The notes under the pieces are model-generated. The model was not told the DNA's origin. It was given only the letters and a program-made list of their open reading frames with translations, and searched no databases. DNA of 17,195 nucleotides from Fidelibacterota bacterium (GTDB lineage: Bacteria; Fidelibacterota; Marinisomatia; Marinisomatales; UBA1611), in NCBI GenBank assembly GCA_012964275.1, contig DTUG01000057.1:1-17195 (forward strand), in the 5' to 3' direction. A program made the position numbers and the translations under genes. Shown here piece after piece: positions 1-8,996 of this stretch. The first letter of the stretch is position 1, and each line of letters starts with the position of its first letter.

Positions 1-1005
1 CTGATTATTAGTTTCATTATTGGACCCTGGATCATCCGCACACTGCGCTTTCGTCAAATTGGTGAAGAAATCCGCACAACAGGACCTGAAACCCACCTCC
101 AAAAAAAAGGCACACCAACAATGGGAGGAATTATCATTCTCGGAGCTGTCCTAATCCCTACACTACTTTTTGCTGATATCAATAACAGCATGATCAGGAT
201 CATTCTGGTAGCAACAATCTGGATGGGGTTTTTCGGATTCATTGATGATTATTTGAAGGTTGTTATGAAAATGAAAAGTGGTATGGTAGCTCGATATAAA
301 TTGGCCGGACAAGTCTTGCTTGGATCAATAATCAGTGTATGGATCATGAGTTCTCCTGAGTTCGCTGAATTCAGTACAAAGACAACAGTCCCTTTTCTGA
401 AAAACGTAGAAATAGACCTTGGAATGCTGTATCCGCTCATGGTTATACTGGTAATAACAGGAACATCTAACGCTGTAAATCTTACCGATGGTCTCGATGG
501 ACTTGCAGCCGGGCTGCTTGCAATTTGCTTTACCGTTTTCGCTGCTGTTTCCTACATCTCTGGTCGTGTGGATTTTTCAGATTACTTGAATATCATTTAT
601 CTTCCAGGAGCTGGCGAATTAACTATTTTCTCCGGAGCCATGACCGGGGCATGCTTGGGGTATTTATGGTTTAACGCTGCCCCCGCAGAAGTATTTATGG
701 GTGACACAGGATCCCTTTCCACCGGCGCAGCTCTTGGTACACTTGCTGTTCTATTAAAAAAGGAATTGTTATTGTTTATTATTGGTGGCGTTTTTGTCTG
801 GGAAGCAGCTTCGGTCATAATCCAGATCACTTATTTCCGATGGACAAAATATAAATCCGGCGAAGGTCAACGTATTTTCAAGATGGCACCAATTCATCAC
901 CACTATGAACTCAGTGGTTGGCCGGAATCAAGAGTAGTCATACGGTTTTGGATAATTGGCCTGTTGCTGGCCTTATTCTCATTAACAACTTTCAAAATAC
1001 GCTAA
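1..1005 (+). CDS. mraY: Phospho-N-acetylmuramoyl-pentapeptide transferase MraY (5' partial)
   Basis: Integral membrane enzyme that moves phospho-MurNAc-pentapeptide from UDP onto undecaprenyl phosphate, giving lipid I. The reading frame is open from base 1, so the start lies outside the window; the ATG at 121 is internal, because the 40 codons before it also read as MraY (ending KKGTPT, then MGG, the conserved cytoplasmic loop). Seen in order: IDDYLK followed by a basic stretch, the NAVNLTDGLDGLA motif, GDTGSLSTGAALG, and the histidine motif APIHHHYELSGW near the C-terminus, between many hydrophobic segments. The visible 334 residues lack only about 35 compared with the E. coli enzyme. The stop codon TAA shares its last base with the murD ATG, so this is the upstream gene of a coupled dcw operon. 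Identity is essentially certain. Confidence 0.97.
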   Translation: MIISFIIGPWIIRTLRFRQIGEEIRTTGPETHLQKKGTPTMGGIIILGAVLIPTLLFADINNSMIRIILVATIWMGFFGFIDDYLKVVMKMKSGMVARYKLAGQVLLGSIISVWIMSSPEFAEFSTKTTVPFLKNVEIDLGMLYPLMVILVITGTSNAVNLTDGLDGLAAGLLAICFTVFAAVSYISGRVDFSDYLNIIYLPGAGELTIFSGAMTGACLGYLWFNAAPAEVFMGDTGSLSTGAALGTLAVLLKKELLLFIIGGVFVWEAASVIIQITYFRWTKYKSGEGQRIFKMAPIHHHYELSGWPESRVVIRFWIIGLLLALFSLTTFKIR

Positions 1006-2381
1006 TGGACCTGAAGGATCGAAATAAAATTTCTATCAGAGGAAAAAAGATCTCTGTCATAGGATTGGGAAAAAGCGGCTACGCAGCGACACTGCTTGCG
1101 CATCATTTAGGCGGAAAGGTATTTGCAAGTGATCTCGGCAGTACGCAGGAAATTTTGGATAGGACAAATCTATTGCATCAAAAAGGAGTCCAATGTGAAA
1201 CTGGCCAGCATTCAGACCTAATCTACGACGCGGACCTGTTTATCGTTTCCCCGGGTATATCGAAGGATGCCAACATTCTTTCAAAAGCACAAGATCATAA
1301 TATACCCATCGTGGGAGAAATTGAATTCGCCAGTTGGTTTACTGAAGCACCAATTATTGCTGTTACTGGGTCAAACGGAAAAACAACAACGGTACATATT
1401 TTGGCAGCCATGTGTCAATCTGATTCCGTCAATGGCGAACTCGCCGGCAATATGGGAATACCATTTTCTGAAAAAGTAATCGACGAAATAAAGCATCCTG
1501 ACCCAAATCGAGTTTATATCCTGGAAATATCCAGTTTTCAAATGGAATTCATATACCATTTCAAACCAAAAATTGGCATTTTTCTAAATATTTCTCCTGA
1601 TCATTTAGATCGGCACAGGACTATGGCCGAATATGTGGCCATGAAGCTGAACATGGTTCAAAACCAAATATCAACAGATGCAGTCGTCTATAATTCAGAT
1701 GATCCACAATTGGCTACCTCGCTCAATGACTACCCTGGCCAAAAGTTACCGTTCAGCTTACTGCAGTCAAATGTGACCTTTCCTTTGAATGCGACCAAGG
1801 TATATGATGCTGATGGTGAGCCCTTTATTTACATGTATGAAGTGGCACTGCCAGGTAAACATAATTTAGCAAATATGCTGGCCGCAGCTACCGCTGCAAA
1901 CCACATCGGAATCGATAAAAAAAATATCGCTGATGTGATGAAATCTTTTGCTGGGGTCGAACATCGGCTGGAACACGTAAAAAAATTAAACGACATACTT
2001 TATATCAACGATTCAAAAGCTACAAATCTAGAATCGGTCATAGTAGCACTAGAAAGTTTTGATAAACCTGTTGTTTTGATCCTAGGGGGAAGAAACAAGG
2101 GTGCAGATTTCCGGTTACTCCTTCCACATACCAAACGTCATGTCAAACTCATCATCTCCTATGGAGAGGCCGGAGGGGAGATCGCCGCCGCACTTGGGGA
2201 TGCGGTGAGACTGAAACGATTAACCAGTCTAATGGACGCGGTGGCGACTGCCCACACTCTGGCCAGTCCCGGGGATATTGTTCTGCTCTCCCCGGGCTGT
2301 GCTAGTTTTGATCAATTTTCTAACTTCGAGGAGCGGGGACGACAATTCAAAAGTTGGGTTGATGAGTTAGAAGTTAACTGA
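1005..2381 (+). CDS. murD: UDP-N-acetylmuramoyl-L-alanine--D-glutamate ligase MurD
   Basis: Cytoplasmic ATP-dependent Mur ligase that adds D-glutamate to UDP-MurNAc-L-Ala. The N-terminal Rossmann part opens with ISVIGLGKSGYA. The ATP-binding P-loop GSNGKTTT follows, then the DHLDRH motif of the central domain, and the C-terminal domain with NDSKATN, LILGGRNKGAD and LSPGCASFDQF, which are MurD-specific. The start at 1005 gives 458 residues, close to the family norm. An upstream in-frame ATG at 918 would add 29 residues lying wholly inside the mraY coding region, so it was not used. The start overlaps the mraY stop as TAATG and the stop overlaps the ftsW start as TGATG, which suggests translational coupling on both sides. 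No key motif is missing. Confidence 0.96.
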   Translation: MDLKDRNKISIRGKKISVIGLGKSGYAATLLAHHLGGKVFASDLGSTQEILDRTNLLHQKGVQCETGQHSDLIYDADLFIVSPGISKDANILSKAQDHNIPIVGEIEFASWFTEAPIIAVTGSNGKTTTVHILAAMCQSDSVNGELAGNMGIPFSEKVIDEIKHPDPNRVYILEISSFQMEFIYHFKPKIGIFLNISPDHLDRHRTMAEYVAMKLNMVQNQISTDAVVYNSDDPQLATSLNDYPGQKLPFSLLQSNVTFPLNATKVYDADGEPFIYMYEVALPGKHNLANMLAAATAANHIGIDKKNIADVMKSFAGVEHRLEHVKKLNDILYINDSKATNLESVIVALESFDKPVVLILGGRNKGADFRLLLPHTKRHVKLIISYGEAGGEIAAALGDAVRLKRLTSLMDAVATAHTLASPGDIVLLSPGCASFDQFSNFEERGRQFKSWVDELEVN

Positions 2382-3541
2382 TGGGAATTGATATCACCAT
2401 TCGAAGTTATGATCGGCAATTGCTCATTTACGTTGTGATTCTTGCGATTATCGGTACAGTGATGCTTTATAGCGCTAGCTGGTATGAATCATTTGTTAGA
2501 TCAGATGGACACACCGATATGTTCTATCTCCAAGGCCATTTAAAAAGATTAATAGTAGCAGTTGTATTTCTGTTTGGTTTTCTGGTCGTGGACTTTCGCG
2601 AATTAAAAAAGATTGCACCCCATTTGATCATTATGGCCATCTTACTTCTCATGATCACCAAGGGGTACGATTACTATTTATATCGCAATTGGAATCATCC
2701 TGCAAGGTGGTTATATATTGGTTCTTTTTCGCTGCAAACATCAGATATTGCTCGATTTTCTGTCCTTCTTTATATTGCATATTATATAGATAAAAAGAGG
2801 GTGGGGATAGAGAATTTCAATTGGGGACTCCTGCCGGTACTTGCTGTTTTAAGTGTCATAATGGGTTTAATCATTATTCAGCCGGATTTCAGTACTGCCA
2901 TCATGATTGGTATACTAGGCATTACGATACTTTATGTTGGTGGAGTTAAGTTGTCACAACTTTCATTATCAACCGCTTTGGGACTATTAGTCAGTATTCC
3001 TATTTTATTATCTAAACCCTATCGTGTAGAAAGAATCTTATCTTACTTCAACCCAACTGATATAAAAACTGCTGGGTATCAAGCACACCAATCACTCATC
3101 AGCTTAGGACATGGTGGATGGTTTGGAGTTGGGCTTGGCAGCAGCATCGAAAAAAACCAGTTTCTTCCCAATCCACACACAGATTTTATTTTTGCTATCA
3201 TTGGAGAGGAATTGGGATTCATGCTTGGATCAGTACCAGTATTAACACTTTTCCTATTGATATTCCTGCGCGGAATTAAAATCTCTAAAGAGTGCACTGA
3301 CCCCTTTGGTGTTTTACTAGCTGTTGGTATTTCCGTAAATCTAATTCTTTATGCTTTCGTAAATGCCGCTGTAGTCACAGGACTCATACCAGTGACCGGA
3401 CTGTCTATGCCCATGGTGAGTTACGGTGGATCAGGAATGGTTGTGAATTTGGCAATGATCGGTATTTTACTAAATATCAGCCAAGCACGGCGAACCGTCG
3501 GGAACCGAAACACGTGGAGTCCTCTACCTTATGAGCGGTGA
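2381..3541 (+). CDS. ftsW: Septal peptidoglycan glycosyltransferase FtsW (SEDS family)
   Basis: Polytopic membrane protein of the SEDS family that polymerises lipid II at the division site, normally together with a class B penicillin-binding protein (FtsI), which is not in this window. The 386 residues are mostly hydrophobic helices. The long extracellular loop has the family pattern HQSLISLGHGGWFGVGLG, then NPHTDFIFAIIGEELG; D268 in this stretch matches the aspartate known to be essential in FtsW/RodA. PDFSTA and the C-terminal MVSYGGSGMVVNLAMIGILL are also family hallmarks. FtsW rather than RodA is chosen from its place between murD and murG. It begins on the last base of the murD stop and overlaps murG by 11 bases. 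Confidence 0.94.
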   Translation: MGIDITIRSYDRQLLIYVVILAIIGTVMLYSASWYESFVRSDGHTDMFYLQGHLKRLIVAVVFLFGFLVVDFRELKKIAPHLIIMAILLLMITKGYDYYLYRNWNHPARWLYIGSFSLQTSDIARFSVLLYIAYYIDKKRVGIENFNWGLLPVLAVLSVIMGLIIIQPDFSTAIMIGILGITILYVGGVKLSQLSLSTALGLLVSIPILLSKPYRVERILSYFNPTDIKTAGYQAHQSLISLGHGGWFGVGLGSSIEKNQFLPNPHTDFIFAIIGEELGFMLGSVPVLTLFLLIFLRGIKISKECTDPFGVLLAVGISVNLILYAFVNAAVVTGLIPVTGLSMPMVSYGGSGMVVNLAMIGILLNISQARRTVGNRNTWSPLPYER

Positions 3542-4634
3542 TATGAACGTATTAATTGCCGGTGGAGGAACTGGGGGACATCTTTTTCCGGCCCTAGCGA
3601 TCGGCGAGGAAATTCAGCACCGCGAGCCTAAAGCAAACATTCATTTTGTTGGTTCTACTTTTGGTTTAGAGGCTAAAGTATTTCCTATTAAAGATGTGTG
3701 GCATACGCTATTACCAATTCGTGGACTGCAGCGCGGATTCAACTTTAGGAGCTTAGGGCGAAATATATTGCTACCGGGGCGAGTTATCCATTCATTAATA
3801 AAGCTGAAAACACTTTTCAGGGAATTTTCACCTGGAATCATCATTGGCACAGGCGGATACGTCAGTGCTTTACCTTTATATGTAGCCAGCCGAAAAAAAG
3901 AACCAATCCCTATCGTTCTGCAGGAGCAAAACTCTTTTCCAGGAGTAACAACCCGGTGGTTTTCAGAAAAAGCCAGAAAAATATGTGTTGCTTTTCAGGA
4001 CGCAGAGAACCAGTTGAATACCAATACAATATTAACAGGCAATCCTGTTCGCCAGGGAATTATGGATGGCAACAAGTTAAAGGCGGTCAAAGAATTCAGA
4101 CTGGATCCTGAGAAAAAAACAGTTTTCCTATTTGGAGGCAGCCAGGGCTCAGCTTTTTTGAATCGAATAATGAATAAGGTAGTAAATAATATTGCTGCGG
4201 ACAACATTCAAGTACTTTGGCAGACGGGTGACAAGGAATATGACCTTTATAACAAAAAGGATAGTGAAAATGTTCGGCTTATTCCCTTTATCAACAATAT
4301 GGCAAATGCCTATATCTTAGCCGATCTCATTATTTGCCGAAGTGGAGCGCTAACACTGGCAGAGGTAACAGTTTGCGGTAAGCCCAGCATATTGGTGCCT
4401 TTCGCAGCTGCAGCCGGTGATCATCAAACCAAAAATGCACAAGCACTTGTGAACGCTGGTGCAGCCCGCATTCTATTTGAAAAAAATCTCAAACCACAAG
4501 AATTTTATCATACAATCATGAACTTAATTCACAGTAAGGCGGAACTCGATCAAATGGCAGATGCTTCCAAGAAATTAGGACGACCCCACGCCACTCAAGA
4601 TATTGTAGACCATATCATGGAGTTAGCAGCATGA
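3531..4634 (+). CDS. murG: UDP-GlcNAc--lipid I GlcNAc transferase MurG
   Basis: Peripheral inner-membrane GT-B glycosyltransferase (family GT28) that adds GlcNAc to lipid I to make lipid II. Seen: the N-terminal glycine-rich loop GGGTGGHLFPALAI, GTGGYVSALPLYVA, EQNSFPG, TGNPVR, the second-domain loop FGGSQGSAFLN, and the donor-binding stretch CRSGALTLAEVTVCGKP followed by VPFAAAAGDHQTKNA. Length is 367 residues with this start. Two starts are possible: ATG 3531 (GGAG at 3516-3519, overlap of 11 bases with ftsW) or ATG 3543, which would begin right at MNVLIAGGG. The first has the better ribosome site, although its spacing is long; the choice changes only four residues. The stop overlaps the murC start as ATGA. 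Confidence 0.95.
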   Translation: MSGDMNVLIAGGGTGGHLFPALAIGEEIQHREPKANIHFVGSTFGLEAKVFPIKDVWHTLLPIRGLQRGFNFRSLGRNILLPGRVIHSLIKLKTLFREFSPGIIIGTGGYVSALPLYVASRKKEPIPIVLQEQNSFPGVTTRWFSEKARKICVAFQDAENQLNTNTILTGNPVRQGIMDGNKLKAVKEFRLDPEKKTVFLFGGSQGSAFLNRIMNKVVNNIAADNIQVLWQTGDKEYDLYNKKDSENVRLIPFINNMANAYILADLIICRSGALTLAEVTVCGKPSILVPFAAAAGDHQTKNAQALVNAGAARILFEKNLKPQEFYHTIMNLIHSKAELDQMADASKKLGRPHATQDIVDHIMELAA

Positions 4635-6028
4635 TCTTCCGTAAGGTTCATTGGGTTCATTTCGTTGGTATTGGGGGTATAGGAATGAGCGGAATTGCTG
4701 AATTGCTGTTAAACCTTGGATTCACAGTCACTGGTTCTGATATGAATCGATCAGATAATGTAATGCGCATGCAAAAATTAGGCATTGATGTGGCCATAGG
4801 GCACGACCCATCTAATCTCAACAATGCCGATGTCCTCGTTTACTCCAGTGCTGTTCCCGCGGAAAACACGGAGATTATCCGGGCACGGCAAAAAGGTATA
4901 CCGGTTATAAGGCGGGCGGAAATGCTGGGTGAATTGATCAGTATGAAACCAACCAGTATTGCCGTAGGTGGAACACACGGAAAAACGTCTACCTCATCTA
5001 TGATTGGAATGGTCCTTTCAAGCGCTAAAAAGGATCCTACATTGGTTGTAGGAGGATTGGTTCATACGCTAGACACAAATGCCAAACTAGGCGCCGGAGA
5101 AATTATTGTGGTTGAGGCAGACGAATTTGACCGGAGTTTTCTAGCGTTGAAGCCTACTATTGCCTTGGTAACTAATATAGAATTAGAGCATACTGACTGC
5201 TATGAAAGTTTGGCTGATCTAAAGAATGCATTTATCCAATTCTGTCAGTCGGTACCATTTTACGGTGAAGTTATCCTTTGTGCAGACTCATCGACAATTC
5301 GTGAAATTAAACCAAAAATTGAAAGGCCCATAACTACCTACGGACGGTCACGGGATGCGGACTTTCGAGCGGAAAACCTGCAATTTAGCCGCAGCCAATC
5401 TGAATACTCTGTTTTCCGAAAGAAAGAAAAATTGGGAGACATCAAACTCAATGTTCCTGGTGAACATAATGTGATGAACTCCCTGGGCGCAGTTGTTCTA
5501 GGGTTAGAAATGGGCCTTACCTTTCAAGAGATCCAGACGGGAATAAATGCTTACCAAGGTGTCAGAAGGAGATTTGAAATCAAAGGTACTTACCAGAATA
5601 TTATGGTGGTAGATGATTACGCTCATCATCCCACAGAAGTTAGAGCAACCCTCGATGCTGCAAAGAATGGCTGGGATCGACGAATTATCTCCGTTTTCCA
5701 GCCCCACCTTTTTACCAGGACACAGGCTTTTTTTCGCGAATTCGCTGATGCTCTCCTAACCACGGATATATTGATCATTACTGACATTTATCCTGCCCGC
5801 GAAAAACCAATACCCGGTATTACCGCAGAATTAATCGTAAACGAGGCTGTCAACCAGGGACACAGCAATGTTCATTATGTCCCAGACCTGGAAAACCTAA
5901 CAACAGTTTTAGATGATATTGTCCAAAAAAATGATATGGTGCTTACCATGGGTGCCGGAAGTATATGGCGATATAGTGAAAAATATGCCGCTCACCTTGA
6001 GCAAATGAAAACTAGGATTCAGATGTGA
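4631..6028 (+). CDS. murC: UDP-N-acetylmuramate--L-alanine ligase MurC
   Basis: Cytoplasmic Mur ligase that attaches L-alanine to UDP-MurNAc, the first amino acid of the stem peptide. The N-terminal UDP-binding fold starts VHFVGIGGIGMSGIAELL. The ATP P-loop GTHGKTS is at residues 114-120. EADEFDRSF and NIELEHTDCYE of the central domain follow, and the C-terminal domain has DDYAHHPTEVRATL and FQPHLFTRT; this combination is diagnostic of MurC rather than MurD/E/F or Mpl. At 465 residues it has normal length and all the motifs. It begins in the murG stop (ATGA) and its stop overlaps the GTG start of murB (GTGA). No sign of fusion to murB or ddl, which occurs in some lineages. Confidence 0.96.
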   Translation: MIFRKVHWVHFVGIGGIGMSGIAELLLNLGFTVTGSDMNRSDNVMRMQKLGIDVAIGHDPSNLNNADVLVYSSAVPAENTEIIRARQKGIPVIRRAEMLGELISMKPTSIAVGGTHGKTSTSSMIGMVLSSAKKDPTLVVGGLVHTLDTNAKLGAGEIIVVEADEFDRSFLALKPTIALVTNIELEHTDCYESLADLKNAFIQFCQSVPFYGEVILCADSSTIREIKPKIERPITTYGRSRDADFRAENLQFSRSQSEYSVFRKKEKLGDIKLNVPGEHNVMNSLGAVVLGLEMGLTFQEIQTGINAYQGVRRRFEIKGTYQNIMVVDDYAHHPTEVRATLDAAKNGWDRRIISVFQPHLFTRTQAFFREFADALLTTDILIITDIYPAREKPIPGITAELIVNEAVNQGHSNVHYVPDLENLTTVLDDIVQKNDMVLTMGAGSIWRYSEKYAAHLEQMKTRIQM

Positions 6029-6954
6029 ATCATATGTCAGAACTACGTCAATTGGTGAAGGGAACTCTGCTTGAAAATGAGCCCATGGCTAAGCATACTT
6101 CATATGGTATTGGGGGTCCAGCCTCGGCTTATATTATGCCAAAAGATCGTGATGACCTGGCAAAAATTCTCAAATTCGCTAAAAAAAATCAAATATCTGT
6201 CCATTTTGTAGGTTCAGGCTCTAATCTGCTTGTAAATGATCATGGTATCGATGGATTAGTCATCACACCAGCAAAAGCCTTAAGGAGTTTGGAATTTAAC
6301 GGTAATTATATTGAAGCAGAGTCTGGAGTCATGCTAGGCAAAATTGTCAAAGAATCCATTAAGCGTAACCTCACCGGTTTGGAAAGTCTTATCGGTGTGC
6401 CAGGTACGCTTGGCGGTGCCTTAATCATGAATGCCGGGGCATTTGGGGGTGAAATATCAAATTATTTGAAATCAATTGATATCATGGAATTGACCGGTAA
6501 AACCTACACTATTGGACCGGAAAATATAGATTTTGGATATCGTCACTCTTCATTAAAACCGGACGAATTTATACTATTAGCTCGTTTCGAGTTACCAGAA
6601 ACCAGTCCAGAGATTATACAGGAAAAAAGAGCAAAAGCCAGTCAGGGACGCAAAAAATCACAGCCACTTCGATTTCGATCTGCGGGAAGTGTTTTTAAAA
6701 ATCCGGGAGATAATTTGGCTGCTGGATATCTCATTGATCAAGCTGGATTAAAAGGCACCTGTGTTGGAGATGCTGAAATTTCCAGGCACCACGCTAACTT
6801 CTTTGTGAACCATGGTTCAGCCAAAGCGACTGACATAGCCAAATTGATTCGCCTGGCTCGTAAAACTGTTTATGAAAAATACGGAGTCATGCTTGAGCTT
6901 GAAGTAAATACCATTGGTTTTAGTCAATCAGAATTGGATCCTTATGCTGCGTAA
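6025..6954 (+). CDS. murB: UDP-N-acetylenolpyruvoylglucosamine reductase MurB
   Basis: FAD- and NADPH-dependent cytoplasmic enzyme that reduces UDP-GlcNAc-enolpyruvate to UDP-MurNAc. The FAD domain shows HTSYGIGGPA, FVGSGSNLLVND and GVPGTLGGALIMNAGAFGGEI. The substrate domain has GYRHSS, SAGSVFKNP (S222 is the expected catalytic serine proton donor), DQAGLKG and a C-terminal GVMLELEV holding the conserved glutamate. The short form without the loop of E. coli MurB indicates type II. The start is taken as GTG 6025, because AGGA at 6014-6017 lies 7 bases before it and the GTGA overlap with murC fits the coupled pattern; ATG 6034 (three codons on) is the alternative. Length is 309 residues. The end overlaps ftsQ by 11 bases. 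Confidence 0.95.
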   Translation: MNHMSELRQLVKGTLLENEPMAKHTSYGIGGPASAYIMPKDRDDLAKILKFAKKNQISVHFVGSGSNLLVNDHGIDGLVITPAKALRSLEFNGNYIEAESGVMLGKIVKESIKRNLTGLESLIGVPGTLGGALIMNAGAFGGEISNYLKSIDIMELTGKTYTIGPENIDFGYRHSSLKPDEFILLARFELPETSPEIIQEKRAKASQGRKKSQPLRFRSAGSVFKNPGDNLAAGYLIDQAGLKGTCVGDAEISRHHANFFVNHGSAKATDIAKLIRLARKTVYEKYGVMLELEVNTIGFSQSELDPYAA

Positions 6955-7711
6955 TAAGAAAAACAGATTTCCTTGGATTTCATTATTTGTAACGATTGGG
7001 GTTGTCAGTTCTGGAATCGGGATAACCTGGTGTGCATTCTTGTGGGCAGAGTTATGTGGCACTTTGGTAATTAATAAAATGGTTTTCAAGGGCGCAACAA
7101 TCTTAAATGAAGATCAATATCGAAAACAATTAGATGAATGGACTACAAATAACCCAGATCAAATCAGCTTACTAGATATGCAGACAGTCTTAGAAAAACA
7201 CCCATATATCAAAGCTGCCCGAATCAGTCACCAATATCCAGGTATTATTTTAATCGAGATCGCTGAGAGGGAACCTATAGCAATCCTGAATGGTGAACCT
7301 ATGGTGATGTTGGATTCAGAGGGTGTTGTTCTCCCGGATATTGGGAATCTGATTGATTTTCCGATCCCAATTTTAACCAATTATAATCCTGCTCCTGAAT
7401 TATATCCAATTGGTGATCGGGCATTATCAGTGAAAGTTAAGGAATCTATTTCCTGGTTGAACCTTCTGCGCAGCCATTATCATGAACTATATAACAATTT
7501 ATCAGAAATGACCATGGAGAACGGGAACGAGATCATACTTATTCTTGCGGATTATCCTACTCGTGTCCGGCTTGGTGATTCAAATACTTGGTCGAGGGTA
7601 GAAGTTTTGAAACAGTTTCAACAAAAAATTGGAGGTAAAAAACAGTTGTCTGATTTTACCTATCTGGATATGCGATATAACAACCAGGTGATCGTGAAGG
7701 AACGATTATGA
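6944..7711 (+). CDS. ftsQ: Cell division protein FtsQ (DivIB family)
   Basis: Bitopic inner-membrane division protein that in other bacteria links the FtsB/FtsL pair to the divisome. Visible: a short basic cytoplasmic start (LRNKKNR), one membrane segment at about residues 11-33, then a POTRA-like domain at about 40-108, with a first strand around INKMVFKGA, the LEKHPYIKAARI stretch and the typical end of the domain around IEIAEREPIAIL. The rest is the poorly conserved beta domain. ATG 6944 has GGA 5 bases upstream and gives 255 residues; a more distant TTG at 6914 would extend into murB and was not chosen. Sequence conservation in this family is low, so the call leans on topology, the POTRA pattern and position between murB and ftsA. 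The stop overlaps ftsA as ATGA. Confidence 0.9.
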   Translation: MLRNKKNRFPWISLFVTIGVVSSGIGITWCAFLWAELCGTLVINKMVFKGATILNEDQYRKQLDEWTTNNPDQISLLDMQTVLEKHPYIKAARISHQYPGIILIEIAEREPIAILNGEPMVMLDSEGVVLPDIGNLIDFPIPILTNYNPAPELYPIGDRALSVKVKESISWLNLLRSHYHELYNNLSEMTMENGNEIILILADYPTRVRLGDSNTWSRVEVLKQFQQKIGGKKQLSDFTYLDMRYNNQVIVKERL

Positions 7712-8973
7712 GTCCTATCAGCAATGGGCAAGACCGGCAATTAACTGTAGGCATTGATATTGGTTCAGCTAATATCACCTGCGCTGTCGGTTCCGTTATA
7801 CCAGACTCCAATCGAGTCAAGTTACTGGGAATTGGTTTAACACCATCCCGGGGATTTCGGAAAGGTTCCATTATTCATCGAAATCAACTCATTGAACAAT
7901 TGGAAAAAGCGTTGTTAGAGGCAGAAACCATGGCCAATACAAAAGTAAACAACGCAATCTTATCTGTGACAGGAGATCACATCCGGTGTTTAAATACTCA
8001 GGCTGCGGTTGCCTTGAATCGAAACAGAACCAATGGTTTTCCAGGTGATAGGACAATTATTGAAACAGATATTGATCAGGTCCTTAATTTGGCACAAGCT
8101 ATCTCCCTACCACCAGATCGAGATATTCTGCACACATTGCCTCAGGAATACCTGGTTGACACATTGCAGGAGATCAGTAATCCAGTAGGATTAACCGGAC
8201 GTAGACTGGAAGGCCGAGTGCACCTTGTGACCGCTGCCGCATCTGCAATGAAAAATCTTGTTGAGTGCGTAGAGGAGTTAGGTATCAAAGTAGATGGACT
8301 GGTTTTTCAACCACTGGCATCTGCCACCGCTACCCTGAAAGATGATGAAATGCAACTAGGGGTCACCTTAGTAGAAATCGGAGCATCAACAACCAATATT
8401 GCAGTTTATCATGGAGGTGCGGTTCGACATTCAGCTGTTCTACCAATCGGCGCAGCAAGTTTAACTAATGATATCGCTGTTATGCTTCAAATCAGTATCG
8501 AAGAGGCGGAAAATATCAAAATCAAGTACGCATCGGCAAAAGCATCCCTTTCATCACCTAAACTGGAATTCGATCTGCCAGCAGAGAATAGTGAGCTGAG
8601 CCGCAGCATATCTGAACATGAATTATCACGTTATGTCGAAGCTCGAATGCAGGAAATATTTCAATTGGTCATTAATGAAATATCCCGAGCAGACATTAAA
8701 GAATCATTGACATACGGTATGGTGCTAACGGGAGGAGGAGCGCAACTAAGAAATATTTCAGTGTTAGCCGGAGATTTATTGGACATGCGAATACGAATAG
8801 GTACTCCCAATTATATTGACGGGACCGCCGATGTTGCTGATCTTCCAATCCATGCGACGGCAATGGGCCTAATGCTTTGGCCGATTCGAGCTGATGATTA
8901 TACACAGTCTAGCCATATTAGCATTAAAACATTTTTCCAAAAATTGATACAGCCAATCAAGGATTTTTTCTAA
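7708..8973 (+). CDS. ftsA: Cell division protein FtsA
   Basis: Actin-like ATPase that tethers FtsZ filaments to the inner membrane and recruits later divisome proteins. Seen: the phosphate-1 loop VGIDIGSANITCAVG near the N-terminus, the FtsA-specific 1C subdomain in the first half, the phosphate-2 region LVEIGASTTNIAVY, and the adenosine loop TGGGAQL with G342-A345. The last residues, KTFFQKLIQPIKDFF, form an amphipathic helix with basic and aromatic residues, as expected for the membrane-targeting sequence. Length is 421 residues, typical. AAGGA at 7697-7701 lies 6 bases before the ATG, and the start overlaps the ftsQ stop (ATGA). It is the last tightly overlapped gene; ftsZ follows after a 23-base spacer. 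Confidence 0.95.
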   Translation: MSPISNGQDRQLTVGIDIGSANITCAVGSVIPDSNRVKLLGIGLTPSRGFRKGSIIHRNQLIEQLEKALLEAETMANTKVNNAILSVTGDHIRCLNTQAAVALNRNRTNGFPGDRTIIETDIDQVLNLAQAISLPPDRDILHTLPQEYLVDTLQEISNPVGLTGRRLEGRVHLVTAAASAMKNLVECVEELGIKVDGLVFQPLASATATLKDDEMQLGVTLVEIGASTTNIAVYHGGAVRHSAVLPIGAASLTNDIAVMLQISIEEAENIKIKYASAKASLSSPKLEFDLPAENSELSRSISEHELSRYVEARMQEIFQLVINEISRADIKESLTYGMVLTGGGAQLRNISVLAGDLLDMRIRIGTPNYIDGTADVADLPIHATAMGLMLWPIRADDYTQSSHISIKTFFQKLIQPIKDFF

Positions 8974-8983
8974 ACCACAAACC

Positions 8984-8989
8984 AAGGAG
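8984..8989 (+). promoter_or_regulatory. Strong Shine-Dalgarno site of ftsZ
   Basis: AAGGAG ends 7 bases before the ftsZ ATG, inside the 23-base spacer after ftsA. It is the closest match to the anti-Shine-Dalgarno consensus in the window. The upstream dcw genes overlap and mostly have weak sites, so this fits independent, high-level initiation of FtsZ from the same mRNA. Confidence 0.8.
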
Positions 8990-8996
8990 ACGAACC

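Noticed and set aside
918..1004. Longer start for murD at ATG 918
   Set aside because: The 29 added residues lie inside the coding region for MraY's conserved C-terminus and do not resemble MurD; ATG 1005 has the TAATG coupling and gives normal length.
6914..6943. TTG start for ftsQ at 6914
   Set aside because: It would extend further into murB; ATG 6944 has a GGA at suitable spacing and gives a normal short basic N-terminus.
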